From the NCBI GenBank assembly GCA_000482145.1, contig AUXH01000065.1, forward strand, positions 1-48,826: DNA of 48,826 nt. Reading direction: 5' to 3'. Below are positions 36,144 to 45,223 of the stretch, piece after piece. How positions within the stretch are numbered: the first letter of the stretch is position 1; every line of letters begins with the position of its first letter. The DNA comes from Strigomonas culicis. Its lineage: Eukaryota; Euglenozoa; Kinetoplastea; Trypanosomatida; Trypanosomatidae. The position numbers and the translations under genes are program-made. The notes below the pieces were generated by a model that ran no database searches, had not been told where the DNA came from, and saw only the letters and a program-made list of their open reading frames with translations.

Positions 36144-36255
36144 CCAGACGGCAGACGATGGAGAGAAAATCAGGAGGGGTAAAGGGCAAATCGTTCAAAC
36201 AACGCGTGTCACGAAGAGCATGAACAGGGTGATAGAGGAATGAAAGGTCTGGCAA

Positions 36256-36279
36256 CACACACACACACACACACACACA
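36256..36279. repeat. (CA)12 microsatellite
   Basis: Pure CA run between uL14m and the next gene; TG on the sense strand. Confidence 0.95.
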
Positions 36280-36424
36280 TACGCACAAACACATGGAAGA
36301 GTTGGTGGAGGATTAAGTGTGGTTTGGCCTCCAATGAGGAAGGGTATCTTTAAGTAGATTAATCTGTATGTAATGGATCAACGAGGTATGCAAAACCAAA
36401 AAAAAAAGAATCCCCCCTGGTGAA

Positions 36425-37006
36425 TTAAGAACGCACCTGATCAGTGTCATCTCTACCCCGAAACACCAGGCCAGGAGGCTCCACGATCGACTTGCGCGCC
36501 TTCTCGTCGCATTTTGCGCGAAGCGCCAACAGCTTCTGGACCGAATCCTCCACGTCGCCGCCCACCTCCTCCCGCAACTTCTCCTTCTCTCGGTGGAAGT
36601 TCAGAACGCTCTGATACTCCCACGACGCCGCTGTCGGGTACTGGGACTCTGTTTTCTGTCCAATTGTCTGATGGCCAAACACAAGATCCTTGTGGCGCAT
36701 CAGTGGGAACGGGTCCACGCCCTTCTGCAGGCACAAGCGCACGCGCTCCTCCTCCAGCCGCTGCCGCTTGCCCTGGCTCATGTATTCCTTCACGTAGGGA
36801 TAGGCCAGCAGCGGGATGGCGGACGCGACCATGAGCATACCAAGCGACACGAGCCACGGCGCCTCCGCGTGGAGACGGTTGTTCATCATGCGGAAGGGAG
36901 TGATGACCATATTAATGGCCGTGTTGCAGTGGTCCGTCACTTTGCGGATGTTCCGCACCGCCACCGTTGTGAAGCGCATCTTCAACCGGTGATAGGCGAG
37001 GGACAT
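36425..37006 (-). CDS. Hypothetical single-TM protein, possibly mitochondrial
   Basis: A 193-residue protein from ATG 37006. The N-terminal 45 residues are basic and nearly free of acidic residues (MSLAYHRLKMRFTTVAVRN), compatible with mitochondrial import. One membrane helix is at about 50-70 (APWLVSLGMLMVASAIPLLA). The rest is soluble, charged and helical, with a Lys/Glu-rich stretch (NFHREKEKLREEVGG). The proline-containing PFPLMRHKDLVFGHQ segment is the most distinctive part. I recognise no family. The single helix with a soluble C-terminal domain resembles accessory subunits of mitochondrial inner-membrane complexes, but this is only inference. Confidence 0.78.
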   Translation of the reverse strand: MSLAYHRLKMRFTTVAVRNIRKVTDHCNTAINMVITPFRMMNNRLHAEAPWLVSLGMLMVASAIPLLAYPYVKEYMSQGKRQRLEEERVRLCLQKGVDPFPLMRHKDLVFGHQTIGQKTESQYPTAASWEYQSVLNFHREKEKLREEVGGDVEDSVQKLLALRAKCDEKARKSIVEPPGLVFRGRDDTDQVRS

Positions 37007-37010
37007 GTTA

Positions 37011-37090
37011 CTAAGCGGGAGAGATCAGAAACGAACAGCAACAACAACAAAAACAGACAAAGAGGAAGCGAAAGAAGGGGAAAAAAAAAA
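37011..37090 (-). promoter_or_regulatory. Trans-splice acceptor of the one-TM hypothetical
   Basis: Sense-strand T/C-rich region ending in GATCTCTCCCGCTTAG, AG at 37012-37011, only 4 nt before the ATG at 37006. Confidence 0.6.
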
Positions 37091-37170
37091 CAGACACACA
37101 ACCGTTCCACTTCCTAACTAGGGAGAGAAAGCGTAGAGAGGAAGGGGTAGAGAAAGAGAGAAGAGGTTTC

Positions 37171-37189
37171 AGAGAGAGAGAGAGAGAGA
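37171..37189. repeat. (AG)n microsatellite
   Basis: AG dinucleotide run in the spacer between the SET-like gene and the one-TM gene; a CT tract on the sense strand that may contribute to splicing. Confidence 0.9.
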
Positions 37190-37293
37190 TGCGGTAAATG
37201 GAGAACTGCATTACAATACTAAAAGGACTGCAGAGTGCCCGTTCTCGTTCGTATCTGCGGAGCGATTTGTCTTGGATCGTCAACCATTTTGCA

Positions 37294-38301
37294 TTAAAAA
37301 AGATATTTTACAAAGCGCGAAAGCAGCTCGCCGTCCTCTTCACTGAGCACCTCCGTCTCAATAAACGGGCTCTGGTACGCCACAAGGACCTCCTCGGAGG
37401 CGCGGAGTGGCTTCCTCAGCACCACGCATAGAAAGTAGTACTGCTCCAATAGGGTCGGGAGTACCTTCTCCGGCTCCATGGTCCCCTTCAGTACACCTTC
37501 AGCGGTGACCCACGACGTGTACCACCGCGGCAGCTCGTCCATGGAGCGCGCCACTTCCAGCTCGGCGTTCGCGCGGCGCGGCGCCCCGTCCGCGCCGTTC
37601 ATGAGGTCGACGTAAGGCACGACGGCGGGCTCAATGCCGGGCGCCTCCGCATCTGCGGCATGGGGCCGCGGCGGCCAGGCGGTGGGGACCGGGATCCCGC
37701 GCGTGAGAAGCACGGCGACCGCCCAGTGGAAGACGTCGAAAGAGGGCATCAAGTTGTCCCTCGCGAGGGCCTCGTAGGCGGTGCGCACCTCCGCCTCTAT
37801 CTTCCGCTGCGCACTTTGGAAAAAGGGATAGACGGAGGGGTGGTGGAGGCGACAGTGCTGGTCCACGTGATCGCGCTCCTCCTGATACGCCTCCGGTGTT
37901 GGCAGGCTCTGCAGCCAGCCCCACAGGGGCGAGTACCCCCTGTGCTTTTCCAGCGCGACACGCCAGCACCACTCCACCCACTGCTGGGAGCTGCACGAGC
38001 CGCAGAGGTAGGCAACCAGTCCGGCGTCAAGGGAGCGAAACACCGCCTGGCAGGCGTCCGCCGCCACGAGGCGCACCGGGGCCCCAAGCCTCGCGATGGT
38101 CGAGACCGCCGCAAACCGCTTGGATGGGATTACCAGCAACGTCGTGTCCGCATCGCACGCATCACGCACGTACACGCCAAAGTCGGTGCCGCTGTCGCGC
38201 TTTTCGATCAGCGTCGTTTCATGGATGCCGATATGATGCAGAATCGCATATGTAGAAAGGTACTCCGCAAATTTAGCCGACCGCAGCTTCCGTGCGAGCA
38301 T
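37294..38301 (-). CDS. SET-like domain protein (SETD3/Rubisco-LSMT-type), possibly catalytically altered
   Basis: A 335-residue protein from ATG 38301. The arrangement follows the LSMT/SETD3 class: an N-terminal half-SET segment (FGVYVRD near 41, VIPSKRF near 58), a helical insert (about 85-195, with SPLWGWLQSLPTPEAY), then the second half-SET segment VPYVDLMNGADG (228-239), ANAELEV (244-250) and ASEEVLVAYQS (301-311). LSMT-type enzymes methylate lysine or histidine on non-histone proteins. Normally this region reads D-x-x-N-H and ends Y-G; here Asn is followed by Gly236 and Tyr309 by Gln310, so AdoMet binding or catalysis may be changed. No Rubisco-substrate-binding domain follows. The frame extended to 38397 comes from the polypyrimidine tract and is discarded. 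Confidence 0.75.
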   Translation of the reverse strand: MLARKLRSAKFAEYLSTYAILHHIGIHETTLIEKRDSGTDFGVYVRDACDADTTLLVIPSKRFAAVSTIARLGAPVRLVAADACQAVFRSLDAGLVAYLCGSCSSQQWVEWCWRVALEKHRGYSPLWGWLQSLPTPEAYQEERDHVDQHCRLHHPSVYPFFQSAQRKIEAEVRTAYEALARDNLMPSFDVFHWAVAVLLTRGIPVPTAWPPRPHAADAEAPGIEPAVVPYVDLMNGADGAPRRANAELEVARSMDELPRWYTSWVTAEGVLKGTMEPEKVLPTLLEQYYFLCVVLRKPLRASEEVLVAYQSPFIETEVLSEEDGELLSRFVKYLF

Positions 38302-38690
38302 GGCGCCTGAGAACTTCTGTCGTGCAGCCGCACACTGAAACGAACAAGAAGGGGTAAAGAAAATGAGACAGGGTGGGGGCGAAGGAGGGGAGTACAATTC
38401 TTGAGGTAGGCCTAAGCACCGCCGTGTGTGAGGCCCGGTTGTTCTACAGCATCATGGGGCAACCGTATTCCAGCAAATGTGACAGCTACAACATGTTGGT
38501 GCAGTGTATGCAAGAACACAGAAAAGAAAAACAGAAAGGAAACAGGTTGGAAAGAAAAAAAAACTCTTTCTTATTAACATACACAACAACAACATGACCA
38601 AAGCTAACACTAACAGCGGATGGGAAAAGGTCAACAAGTGGGAATAGCGCCGTGAAACCATCCATGCGATCAAGGAGCGGTCCCCCTAAC
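38302..38690. other. Spacer between the WDR11-like gene and the SET-like gene
   Basis: About 390 bases of non-coding sequence: WDR11-like 3' UTR (A-rich run at 38558-38568) and SET-like 5' signals. Confidence 0.6.
38335..38391 (-). promoter_or_regulatory. Trans-splice acceptor of the SET-like gene
   Basis: Sense-strand CT-rich tract ending in CTTCTTGTTCGTTTCAG, AG at 38336-38335, giving a 33-nt 5' UTR to ATG 38301. Confidence 0.72.
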
Positions 38691-41600
38691 TCAGTTGGGT
38701 CTTTCCATCTTCTGTTTCAGCAACTCCACCTGCGCCAAAACGGCAGCTTCGCCGGAGAAATTGCTGACCGACCGCAGCACCCCGCTGTAGTCCGTGAGCG
38801 TGCTCACAATCACCGGCGCCGGCGGCCGCGCCTCCTCGCCTCCGCCGGTCGCGGTGCGCTGCGGGCTCGTGGCAGGGGATGCGCCGACCTCCGCCGCGTC
38901 GAGCGCACACTCGACGAGGAGGAGGGCAAACTGACCGGCTGCGTCCGTCAGGCGGGAGCTCTGCGCCAGCACGCGGAGCGTCTGGATCGGCTGCTCCGCC
39001 GCCAGAAAGAGCCGCGCCGACGGCAGCTGATAGCCCCGCTGCAGGCAGTCGCTGGCCCAGCCGCTGTACACCCCCTGCCGCAGCGCCAGCTCCACCGTGG
39101 GCAGCAGCTGCAGCAGCGAGGAGGCCTCCGCCCACCGCTTCTGCGACTGCAAGACAACGCACGCCTCGTTGATCTCGTCCGCGAGGACGTACTTCTCCAC
39201 CGCGGCGTTGGCCTCGCCGCGCGCGAGCAGCAGCGCCGCCGCGCGCGTGGCGGTGGCCTTGAGGAAGGCCGGCGCCTGCGTGGGCTCGCCGTGCGCCGTC
39301 GCGCGCGCCGCAATGGCGACCGCCAGCGTCGAGAGGAGCGGGAAGTGGGGGCTCTGGTAGTTGCTGTCCAGCAGCACGTCCACCGCGCTGCGGTACTCAC
39401 GCAGCCGGATGAGGTCCCACACGACGCGCAGCCGCGTCGGCGAGTCGTCCACGTTGAGGTTGTGGTTGAGCTGCAGCGCCCGGACGCGCAGCCGGTCGAG
39501 CAGCAGGTGGTTGTGGCGCACCACCGCCCGCGGCGCCAGCGCCTCGGAGAAGCGGTCCGCGAGCAGATAGGAGGTGCCGACCACCTCCTCCGCCCCGTGC
39601 GGGGCCGCGGCGCCCTCGCCGTCGGGGGCGGCGGTCGCGCACGGCGGGGGCGCGCCGGCCGTCGGCTCGCGCCGCCACTGCGCCGCGGCCAGCTCCACGT
39701 GCGCCCAGAAGTTCTGCTTCTCCGCCTGGCCCAGAAAGTTGGCCACCCAGAAGCAGACGGCGGGCCGGTTTCCCGCCCTTGCCGCGGCCCGAATGTGCGC
39801 CAGGGTGCGCGGCGGCACCATCGTCGTCTGGTAGAGCCGGAGCTCGTCCGCGAGAGTGCGGATGTCGCACGTGATGAGTTGGCCGAAGGGTCCGCGGCAC
39901 GGCATGTGCTCTGGCAGTAGGTGTTGGATAAACGTGCTGGGCGCGGCGGCGCCGGAGCCCGCCTCGGACCCCTCCCGCGCCACGGACACGGCGCTGTCGC
40001 CCGCCGACAGCTCCAGAAACGTCTGCAGATAGGTTCGCTGCGCAGGGAGGAGGAACGCCGCCGTGTGGATGGGCCGCCGCAGCGCCTTGGCGCCGACGGA
40101 GCTGTTGATGGAGCTGAGAGAGCTGTCCACAATGAGCACCGAGCCGGCCGTCGTGCGCAGCACCAGGGACCGCTCGAGCCACAGGAGCGACGCGACCCGC
40201 ACACCCTTCAGCAGACCCGTTCGCGAGCTCGCGACGCGCTCACCCGTCTCGGTGTTCCAGACGCCCACGGAGCCGTCGCCGAAGGCCGCCGCCACGAGGC
40301 GGAAGCGGCCTTCCTCTTCCCGGTCCGCATCGCTCCCCGCGAAGCTCGCCGCGAAGCTGCCCGTGAGCCGACTGCGCGGCGGCGCCGCAACCGACACGGC
40401 GGCCCCAGAGCTCGGCAGGGCGTCCTGCAGCAGCCGCACGGACAGCTTCGACTGCTTGTTCGCGAGCACGCAGCCGCAGCCGTGGCTGTCAAAGAACACC
40501 AGCAGGGACGAGGCGGTGACGGAGCGCACCGTGCCGCCGTTCACGGAGTTCTGCTGAAACAGCGGCACCGTGTCGCGACTCACGACGACGTGGTCCTTGT
40601 GCACCGACCAGAGCGACAGCGTGCCGTCCGTGAAGACGACGGAGAGCAGCTGCGGGCGGCCTTGGATGCCGCTCAGGCACTGGCGCAGCTCCTGCGGCGC
40701 CCACGAGACCTGCGAGACGCCGAGGCCGCTGTTCACGTGCACAAGGCGGCCGTCCTCCGTGTTCCACAGCTCGAAGGTGCCGTTCCAGAAGAGCAGCAGC
40801 ACGTACGTGCTGGTCTCGTCCATGGCGATCTCCTTCATCGACGAGGCCTCGGGGCTGTGCGTCGAGGGCTTGCGCAGGACGCGCACCACCTCGCCGCTCC
40901 GCGTATCGACGAGCGACACCTGGTGGTGGTGCTTCCCGCCCTGGCAGCGGTCTGACACCACCCACACCATGTCCTCGAGCCGGTGGCTGCAGAGCAGCAC
41001 GATGCGGGTGCCGCCGGCGTAGGTCAGACTGAACCGCTTCACCGGGTGGTTGAACATGGCGTCGATCAGCACGATCTGCCCGTTCTCCAGAGAGGAGCAG
41101 AGCATGTGGCTGTTGACAAAGCAGAAGCTGGTCGGCCGCATGAGGGGGGCGGCGATGTAGTTCGTGAGGGACCACCGCCGCAGGTCGACGTCATACCGCC
41201 AGCGCACGATGCTGCCGTCTTCGAAGAGAATAGCAAAGAGAGTGGGGTCCACCGTGCACTGCACGACGTTTCCAATGCTCTTCGCGGCCACACGCACGCC
41301 GCGCACATCAACCGAGACGGAGTCAAAGCGGCCGTTTTCTAGGAGGTACCACGCCATGAGCCGCTGGTTGCTGTTGAAGGAGTAGAAGAGCGGCAGCCGC
41401 CCCGGGCACTGCATCACCGCCTGCAGCGCCGCAGCGGTCGCGGGGGCGGAGGGGTAGATGCTGCGGAACTGCACGTGGCCCTCCGTCCACACGATCTGCT
41501 GGTTGAGAATGCACCCCGTGCGCCAGTCGTAGCTGCCGATCGTGTCGCGTGTGCAAAAGTACAGCACCTCCTCGTGCGCCTCACTGAAGAAGGCGTCCAC

Positions 41601-42476
41601 CACCGTCTCGGACCCATCTGGACTGTCGTAGATGAGGTCGCGCGCCGTGGTCGATTTGCTCTCCGCGGGGGGGAGGGCCCTGCCCACCGCCTCGTTGCGC
41701 GTGACAACGCGCACACGGTCACCGAGCACAGCGGCGTGTGTGTCGGCGGTTGCTAGTTTCGAGGAGCAAAAGCGCGAAGGCACCGGCCACGTCGGTGCGC
41801 CGCCACCACCGTTGTTGTTGTTGTTGTTGTTGTTGTTGGTGAGAATGGAGGTGGTCCCGCTGATCGCATTCTCGAACGTATTGCTAATGACCGCCTTGAA
41901 GCGATTAGACGAGAGCGGCACGACTTTGGTCGTCGTGGGCGACGTGATGTTGATGCTCGTGCGGGTGTCGGACAGTTTGAAGGGCAGCATATCCGTCTCG
42001 ATGGGCTCATCCGCGCTCAGGTGTGAGTTGTAGAGGTAGTTGGAGCCATCAAACGTGAGTACGAGTAGCAGGTTGTCATCCGACACGAGCGACATGGCGC
42101 GGATCGCGAGCCGATTCGGAACCTGCACGCTGCTCAGCAGCAGCCCCTCCGCCACGTCCCAGAAGAAGACGTTGCCGCTTCGGTCGCCCGTGAAGAGAAA
42201 CGTGCCGTGCTGCAGGTACGACGGAGGGGGCGGCTTCCACAGCACGCAGGTCACCGCGGCCGCGTGCCCGCTGAGGGTCTGCACGAGCTGCGCGCTGCTG
42301 AGTTCGTACACCAGCACGACGCCCTCTTGGGGAATTCCCATGGAACCGCACGCTAAGAGCTCCTGCGCGCCGTACTGCGCGCTCTGGGCAAAGAACTTGT
42401 TGCTGTCCGACGATAGGATGGTCGCACCCGCCTCTCCGGAGTGTCCTGGAATCACCTTGGGGGCGACATAACTCAT
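38691..42476 (-). CDS. WD40 beta-propeller and alpha-solenoid protein, WDR11-like
   Basis: A 1,261-residue protein from ATG 42476. The first 800 or so residues contain two degenerate WD40 propellers (units such as FLFTGDRSGNVFFWDVAEG near 90, VLLLFWNGTFELWNTEDG and LVAAAFGDGSVGVWNTETG). The last 350 or so are helical with TPR/solenoid-like repeats (AAALLLARGEANAAVEKYVL, then ADEINEACVVLQSQKRWAEA). Two propellers followed by a helical C-terminus, the total length, and a final block where a cargo-like helix is followed by LFLAAEQPIQTLRVLAQSS fit WDR11, a vesicle-tethering factor at the trans-Golgi network that works with FAM91A1 in other eukaryotes. IFT or coatomer-type proteins share this plan and are alternatives. 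It carries a run of nine Asn (about 214-222) encoded by an uninterrupted (AAC)9. Confidence 0.65.
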   Translation of the reverse strand: MSYVAPKVIPGHSGEAGATILSSDSNKFFAQSAQYGAQELLACGSMGIPQEGVVLVYELSSAQLVQTLSGHAAAVTCVLWKPPPPSYLQHGTFLFTGDRSGNVFFWDVAEGLLLSSVQVPNRLAIRAMSLVSDDNLLLVLTFDGSNYLYNSHLSADEPIETDMLPFKLSDTRTSINITSPTTTKVVPLSSNRFKAVISNTFENAISGTTSILTNNNNNNNNNGGGGAPTWPVPSRFCSSKLATADTHAAVLGDRVRVVTRNEAVGRALPPAESKSTTARDLIYDSPDGSETVVDAFFSEAHEEVLYFCTRDTIGSYDWRTGCILNQQIVWTEGHVQFRSIYPSAPATAAALQAVMQCPGRLPLFYSFNSNQRLMAWYLLENGRFDSVSVDVRGVRVAAKSIGNVVQCTVDPTLFAILFEDGSIVRWRYDVDLRRWSLTNYIAAPLMRPTSFCFVNSHMLCSSLENGQIVLIDAMFNHPVKRFSLTYAGGTRIVLLCSHRLEDMVWVVSDRCQGGKHHHQVSLVDTRSGEVVRVLRKPSTHSPEASSMKEIAMDETSTYVLLLFWNGTFELWNTEDGRLVHVNSGLGVSQVSWAPQELRQCLSGIQGRPQLLSVVFTDGTLSLWSVHKDHVVVSRDTVPLFQQNSVNGGTVRSVTASSLLVFFDSHGCGCVLANKQSKLSVRLLQDALPSSGAAVSVAAPPRSRLTGSFAASFAGSDADREEEGRFRLVAAAFGDGSVGVWNTETGERVASSRTGLLKGVRVASLLWLERSLVLRTTAGSVLIVDSSLSSINSSVGAKALRRPIHTAAFLLPAQRTYLQTFLELSAGDSAVSVAREGSEAGSGAAAPSTFIQHLLPEHMPCRGPFGQLITCDIRTLADELRLYQTTMVPPRTLAHIRAAARAGNRPAVCFWVANFLGQAEKQNFWAHVELAAAQWRREPTAGAPPPCATAAPDGEGAAAPHGAEEVVGTSYLLADRFSEALAPRAVVRHNHLLLDRLRVRALQLNHNLNVDDSPTRLRVVWDLIRLREYRSAVDVLLDSNYQSPHFPLLSTLAVAIAARATAHGEPTQAPAFLKATATRAAALLLARGEANAAVEKYVLADEINEACVVLQSQKRWAEASSLLQLLPTVELALRQGVYSGWASDCLQRGYQLPSARLFLAAEQPIQTLRVLAQSSRLTDAAGQFALLLVECALDAAEVGASPATSPQRTATGGGEEARPPAPVIVSTLTDYSGVLRSVSNFSGEAAVLAQVELLKQKMERPN
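41811..41837 (-). repeat. In-frame (AAC)9 trinucleotide repeat, poly-Asn in the WDR11-like protein
   Basis: Nine uninterrupted GTT on the plus strand (AAC on the sense strand), encoding nine Asn followed by four Gly. It lies in a probable loop between propeller blades. Confidence 0.92.
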
Positions 42477-42938
42477 TTGCTATCCTTTTATAACGATCCC
42501 AAACAGCCAACAATGGAAAGGAGGCAGGCAAGAGAGATACGATAAAAGCACGAAACACCGCTGCAACGCCGGTGTGTTCTAAAAAGTTGGAAATACAATT
42601 TATCTTGCCAGCACTGCGGCATAACGTAGAAGGAGGAGGAAAAGAGAAGGGAGTGACAAAGAAACAGATAACGGACCTGCTGAGAGGCAATTCAACGTGG
42701 CAGGGAAGGATAAAAGGAAAAAAAAAATCAGAGGAGCGTGGAAGCGGCACACTTCAAGACCATACAGGGATCGGGGAAAAAAAAGTGAGAAAAAAGGCAA
42801 TAGTTTGAGTAAAAAACAGAAACCGTTTTTGAGAGTGGTGGTACTTGTTCCCTCCGCTTCTTCGTTTTAGTTCACATCCTCACTGTTGTCCCTCAAAGAG
42901 GAAAAGGAGAGATGTACGAACCAACACTACGGTGTGCG
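42477..42938. other. Spacer between PGM2 and the WDR11-like gene
   Basis: About 460 bases: the PGM2 3' UTR and the WDR11-like 5' region. Frames of 66-224 codons here are low-complexity or overlap the WDR11-like gene in another frame and are not supported. Confidence 0.6.
42480..42538 (-). promoter_or_regulatory. Candidate trans-splice acceptor of the WDR11-like gene
   Basis: CT-rich tract on the sense strand, then TTATAAAAGGATAG with AGs at 42486-42485 and 42481-42480. The second would leave a 3-nt 5' UTR, so the first is at least as likely. Confidence 0.45.
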
Positions 42939-44804
42939 CTAGCATTTTGATTTCTGGGCCGCTTCGATATCCTCCGGGCGCCTCTTGAAGCCGTGCTTCT
43001 CGGGCTCCACCAGCTCCTCCACGACGGTGCGCACAAAGTGCTCGAATGCCCCCCTCGCGCTCCTGTCCGACGTAATCATCTCCGCGTACCACTTCAGCTT
43101 CGGCTCGGTCCCGCTGCCGCGCAAAGTGAAGCGAACCTGGTTCGCGAAGTAGAGGGTGACGATGGGACTGCTCTTGGAGGTGGGGAGGGTCGCCTTGCCG
43201 TCCGCCTGCCGCGTGTCGACGCCCGCCGCGAGGTCGCGCACGTGCGCGACGGCGACGCCGGCGACGCGCCGGGGGTAGCCGCCGGCGTCCCGCGTCTGCA
43301 GCGACGTGATGACCGCCGGCACCTTGACCACATCCGTGGCGGTCACGTAGCTGCCGCTGGTGAGGTGGTAGCCCACGTGCTGGTACAGCAGCTCCAGCTG
43401 GTCCGCGAGCCGGCGCTGGTGGTGCCGCATCAGGTAGAGCGCCATGTCGGCCACGATCGCGGCCGCGGTGATGCCGTCCTTGTCGTAGACGTGGTTGCCC
43501 CACATGTAGCCGATGGACTCCTCATAGGCGAAGAGGACCTTCTTCGTCGCGTCCTCCCGCTCCAGCCGCTCCGCGATGGAGCCCATCCACTTGAAGCCCG
43601 TCAGCGTCTCGATGCACGTGGCCCCCTCCTTGGCAGCCAGCGACCCCAGCAGGGAGGAGCTGACCGCGGAATGGAGGAAAACGTAGTTGGACAGGTCGCC
43701 CGCCGCGGCCGTCTCCGTGCGCTGCCGCAGCTTCACGCACTCCAGCGCCCACCAGCCGAGCAGGGCGCCCATCTCGTTGCCGTTGAAGAGGCGGTAGTCC
43801 TGCGAGTGCGGGTCCTCCTCGCCCACGGACAGACGGTCCGCGTCGGGGTCGTTCGCGAGGATGAGCGACGCCCCGCACGCGCGCGCCGTTTCGAGCGCCA
43901 GCCTCATGCTCCGCGCGCCCTCCTCCGGGTTGGGGAAGCGCACGGTGGGGAAGGCGGGGTCGGGCTGGGCCTGCGCCTTCACCAGCACCACGTCCTCGAC
44001 GGCGACGCGCAGCTCCTTCAGCGCGCGGAGCATGAAGGGGGTGCCTACGCCGTGCATCGCCGTGTACGTAATGACGTACCGCTGCTTGCCTGGGTCGGGC
44101 CGGGACGTGTTGGCGGCGCGAGGCGCCACAGGGTCCAGGTGGTGCGGCCTGTAGTGGTGCAGGAAGTTGCGGAAGTAGGCGTCCGTGACCTCGTCCAGCG
44201 GGTCCGCGTCGCCCTTGAAGGGCTGCCAGGACGTTTTCTTCGGCTCCAAGTGCTCCGCGATGGACTGCGCGATGTGCTTATCCTGCGGCGACACGATCTG
44301 CGTGCCCCGCTCCCAGAACACCTTGCAGCCGTTGTACTCCTTCGCGTTGTGGCTCGCGGTGATCATGGCGCCCGCCAGGCAGCGGAGGTAGCGCACGCCG
44401 AACGCGACAAACGGCGTGGGCACCACGCGGCCGAACACGTACGTGTAGATGCCCTCGTGGTGCATCACGGACGCCATGAGGTGCGCGAAGTGCTCGCTCT
44501 GGTACCGGCCGTCGTAGCCGATCACGACGCCGCGCTTCAGACTCGCCGCGTCAAACGTCTTCTTGACGTGCGCCGCCAGGCCCTGGGCGGCCTGGATAAC
44601 CGTCAGGGAGTTCATCAGCGCGTTGCCTGCGCCCATGGGCGCGCGAAGCCCTGCCGTCCCGAACTTCAGCCGCGTGCCGAGGCGGCGCTTCAGCTCCTTC
44701 TCGTCCTTGGCCGCAACAAGCTCCTCGATTTCCCTTTTTGTGGACGCGTCTTGGTCCCACGACAGCCAGTTCTGGACGAGCTCGTCAAGTGGTTTGGATG
44801 ACAT
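42939..44804 (-). CDS. PGM2: Alpha-D-phosphohexomutase, PGM2 type (phosphoglucomutase/phosphopentomutase)
   Basis: A 621-residue enzyme from ATG 44804. All four catalytic motifs are present: phosphoserine loop TASHNAKEYNG (Ser151), metal-binding NDPDADR (Asp319/321/323), sugar-binding FAYEESIGY (Glu428/Glu429/Ser430) and phosphate-binding RGSGTEPKLKW (562-572). The early KFGTAGLRAPMGAG block and the length match the PGM2/PGM2L1 class, which interconverts glucose-1-P/glucose-6-P and ribose-1-P/ribose-5-P, rather than PGM1. In trypanosomatid annotations these are often called phosphomannomutase-like. The motif residue usually Pro (SHNP) is Ala here. The protein ends in -SKC, which resembles but does not meet the usual glycosomal PTS1 consensus, so cytosolic location is the default. 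Confidence 0.9.
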   Translation of the reverse strand: MSSKPLDELVQNWLSWDQDASTKREIEELVAAKDEKELKRRLGTRLKFGTAGLRAPMGAGNALMNSLTVIQAAQGLAAHVKKTFDAASLKRGVVIGYDGRYQSEHFAHLMASVMHHEGIYTYVFGRVVPTPFVAFGVRYLRCLAGAMITASHNAKEYNGCKVFWERGTQIVSPQDKHIAQSIAEHLEPKKTSWQPFKGDADPLDEVTDAYFRNFLHHYRPHHLDPVAPRAANTSRPDPGKQRYVITYTAMHGVGTPFMLRALKELRVAVEDVVLVKAQAQPDPAFPTVRFPNPEEGARSMRLALETARACGASLILANDPDADRLSVGEEDPHSQDYRLFNGNEMGALLGWWALECVKLRQRTETAAAGDLSNYVFLHSAVSSSLLGSLAAKEGATCIETLTGFKWMGSIAERLEREDATKKVLFAYEESIGYMWGNHVYDKDGITAAAIVADMALYLMRHHQRRLADQLELLYQHVGYHLTSGSYVTATDVVKVPAVITSLQTRDAGGYPRRVAGVAVAHVRDLAAGVDTRQADGKATLPTSKSSPIVTLYFANQVRFTLRGSGTEPKLKWYAEMITSDRSARGAFEHFVRTVVEELVEPEKHGFKRRPEDIEAAQKSKC

Positions 44805-45223
44805 GTTGTTTCAGTATATATATACATAAAACTAACAGATTGACCAAAAAAATATGGATGAATAGAAAAAAAACGTTTTTTTTGTTGCCGGCTGCCTTTG
44901 TGTTTCACTGCAGACTGCTTAAAAAAAAAAAGATGTGTTATTATGTTTGCTTGGTTGTCGTTGTTTTCGATAATACCGTTTTTGTTGGTGGTGGTGATGT
45001 CTTAGAAAAGAGATTCTTGTAGTTCGCTTTGTGCCTAGCAAGTGGCTAGAGAGAGAAGGGGAAAGGAGGGTAAGGGAGAGAAAAATGAGGCACATACATC
45101 TTACAGGAAGAAGCAGCAGCTTGATGACACAAGAGCATCCGTGCAACCGTCATGAACCGAAGGCAAAAGCCACATGAAGAAAATGTGAGGAATAAGCAAG
45201 ACACCCAACAGCGCCGGGCCGCC
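44805..45223. other. Spacer between the RNase III-like gene and PGM2
   Basis: About 420 bases: the 3' UTR of the RNase III-like gene plus PGM2 5' signals, with A and T homopolymers at 44860-44930. No other gene was recognised. Confidence 0.6.
44832..44873 (-). promoter_or_regulatory. Trans-splice acceptor of PGM2
   Basis: T-rich sense strand (TTTTTTTTCTATTC, then TTTTTTTGGTC), then AATCTGTTAG with the AG at 44833-44832. The 5' UTR would be 27 nt. Confidence 0.6.

Larger units (their letters stand above)
36078..36424. other. Spacer between the one-TM hypothetical and uL14m
   Basis: About 350 bases: the 3' UTR of the 193-residue gene, a (CA)12 run and the uL14m splice signals. Confidence 0.6.

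Noticed and set aside
38302..38397. 32-residue extension of the SET-like protein
   Set aside because: Encoded by the pyrimidine tract and crossed by a strong TTTCAG acceptor.
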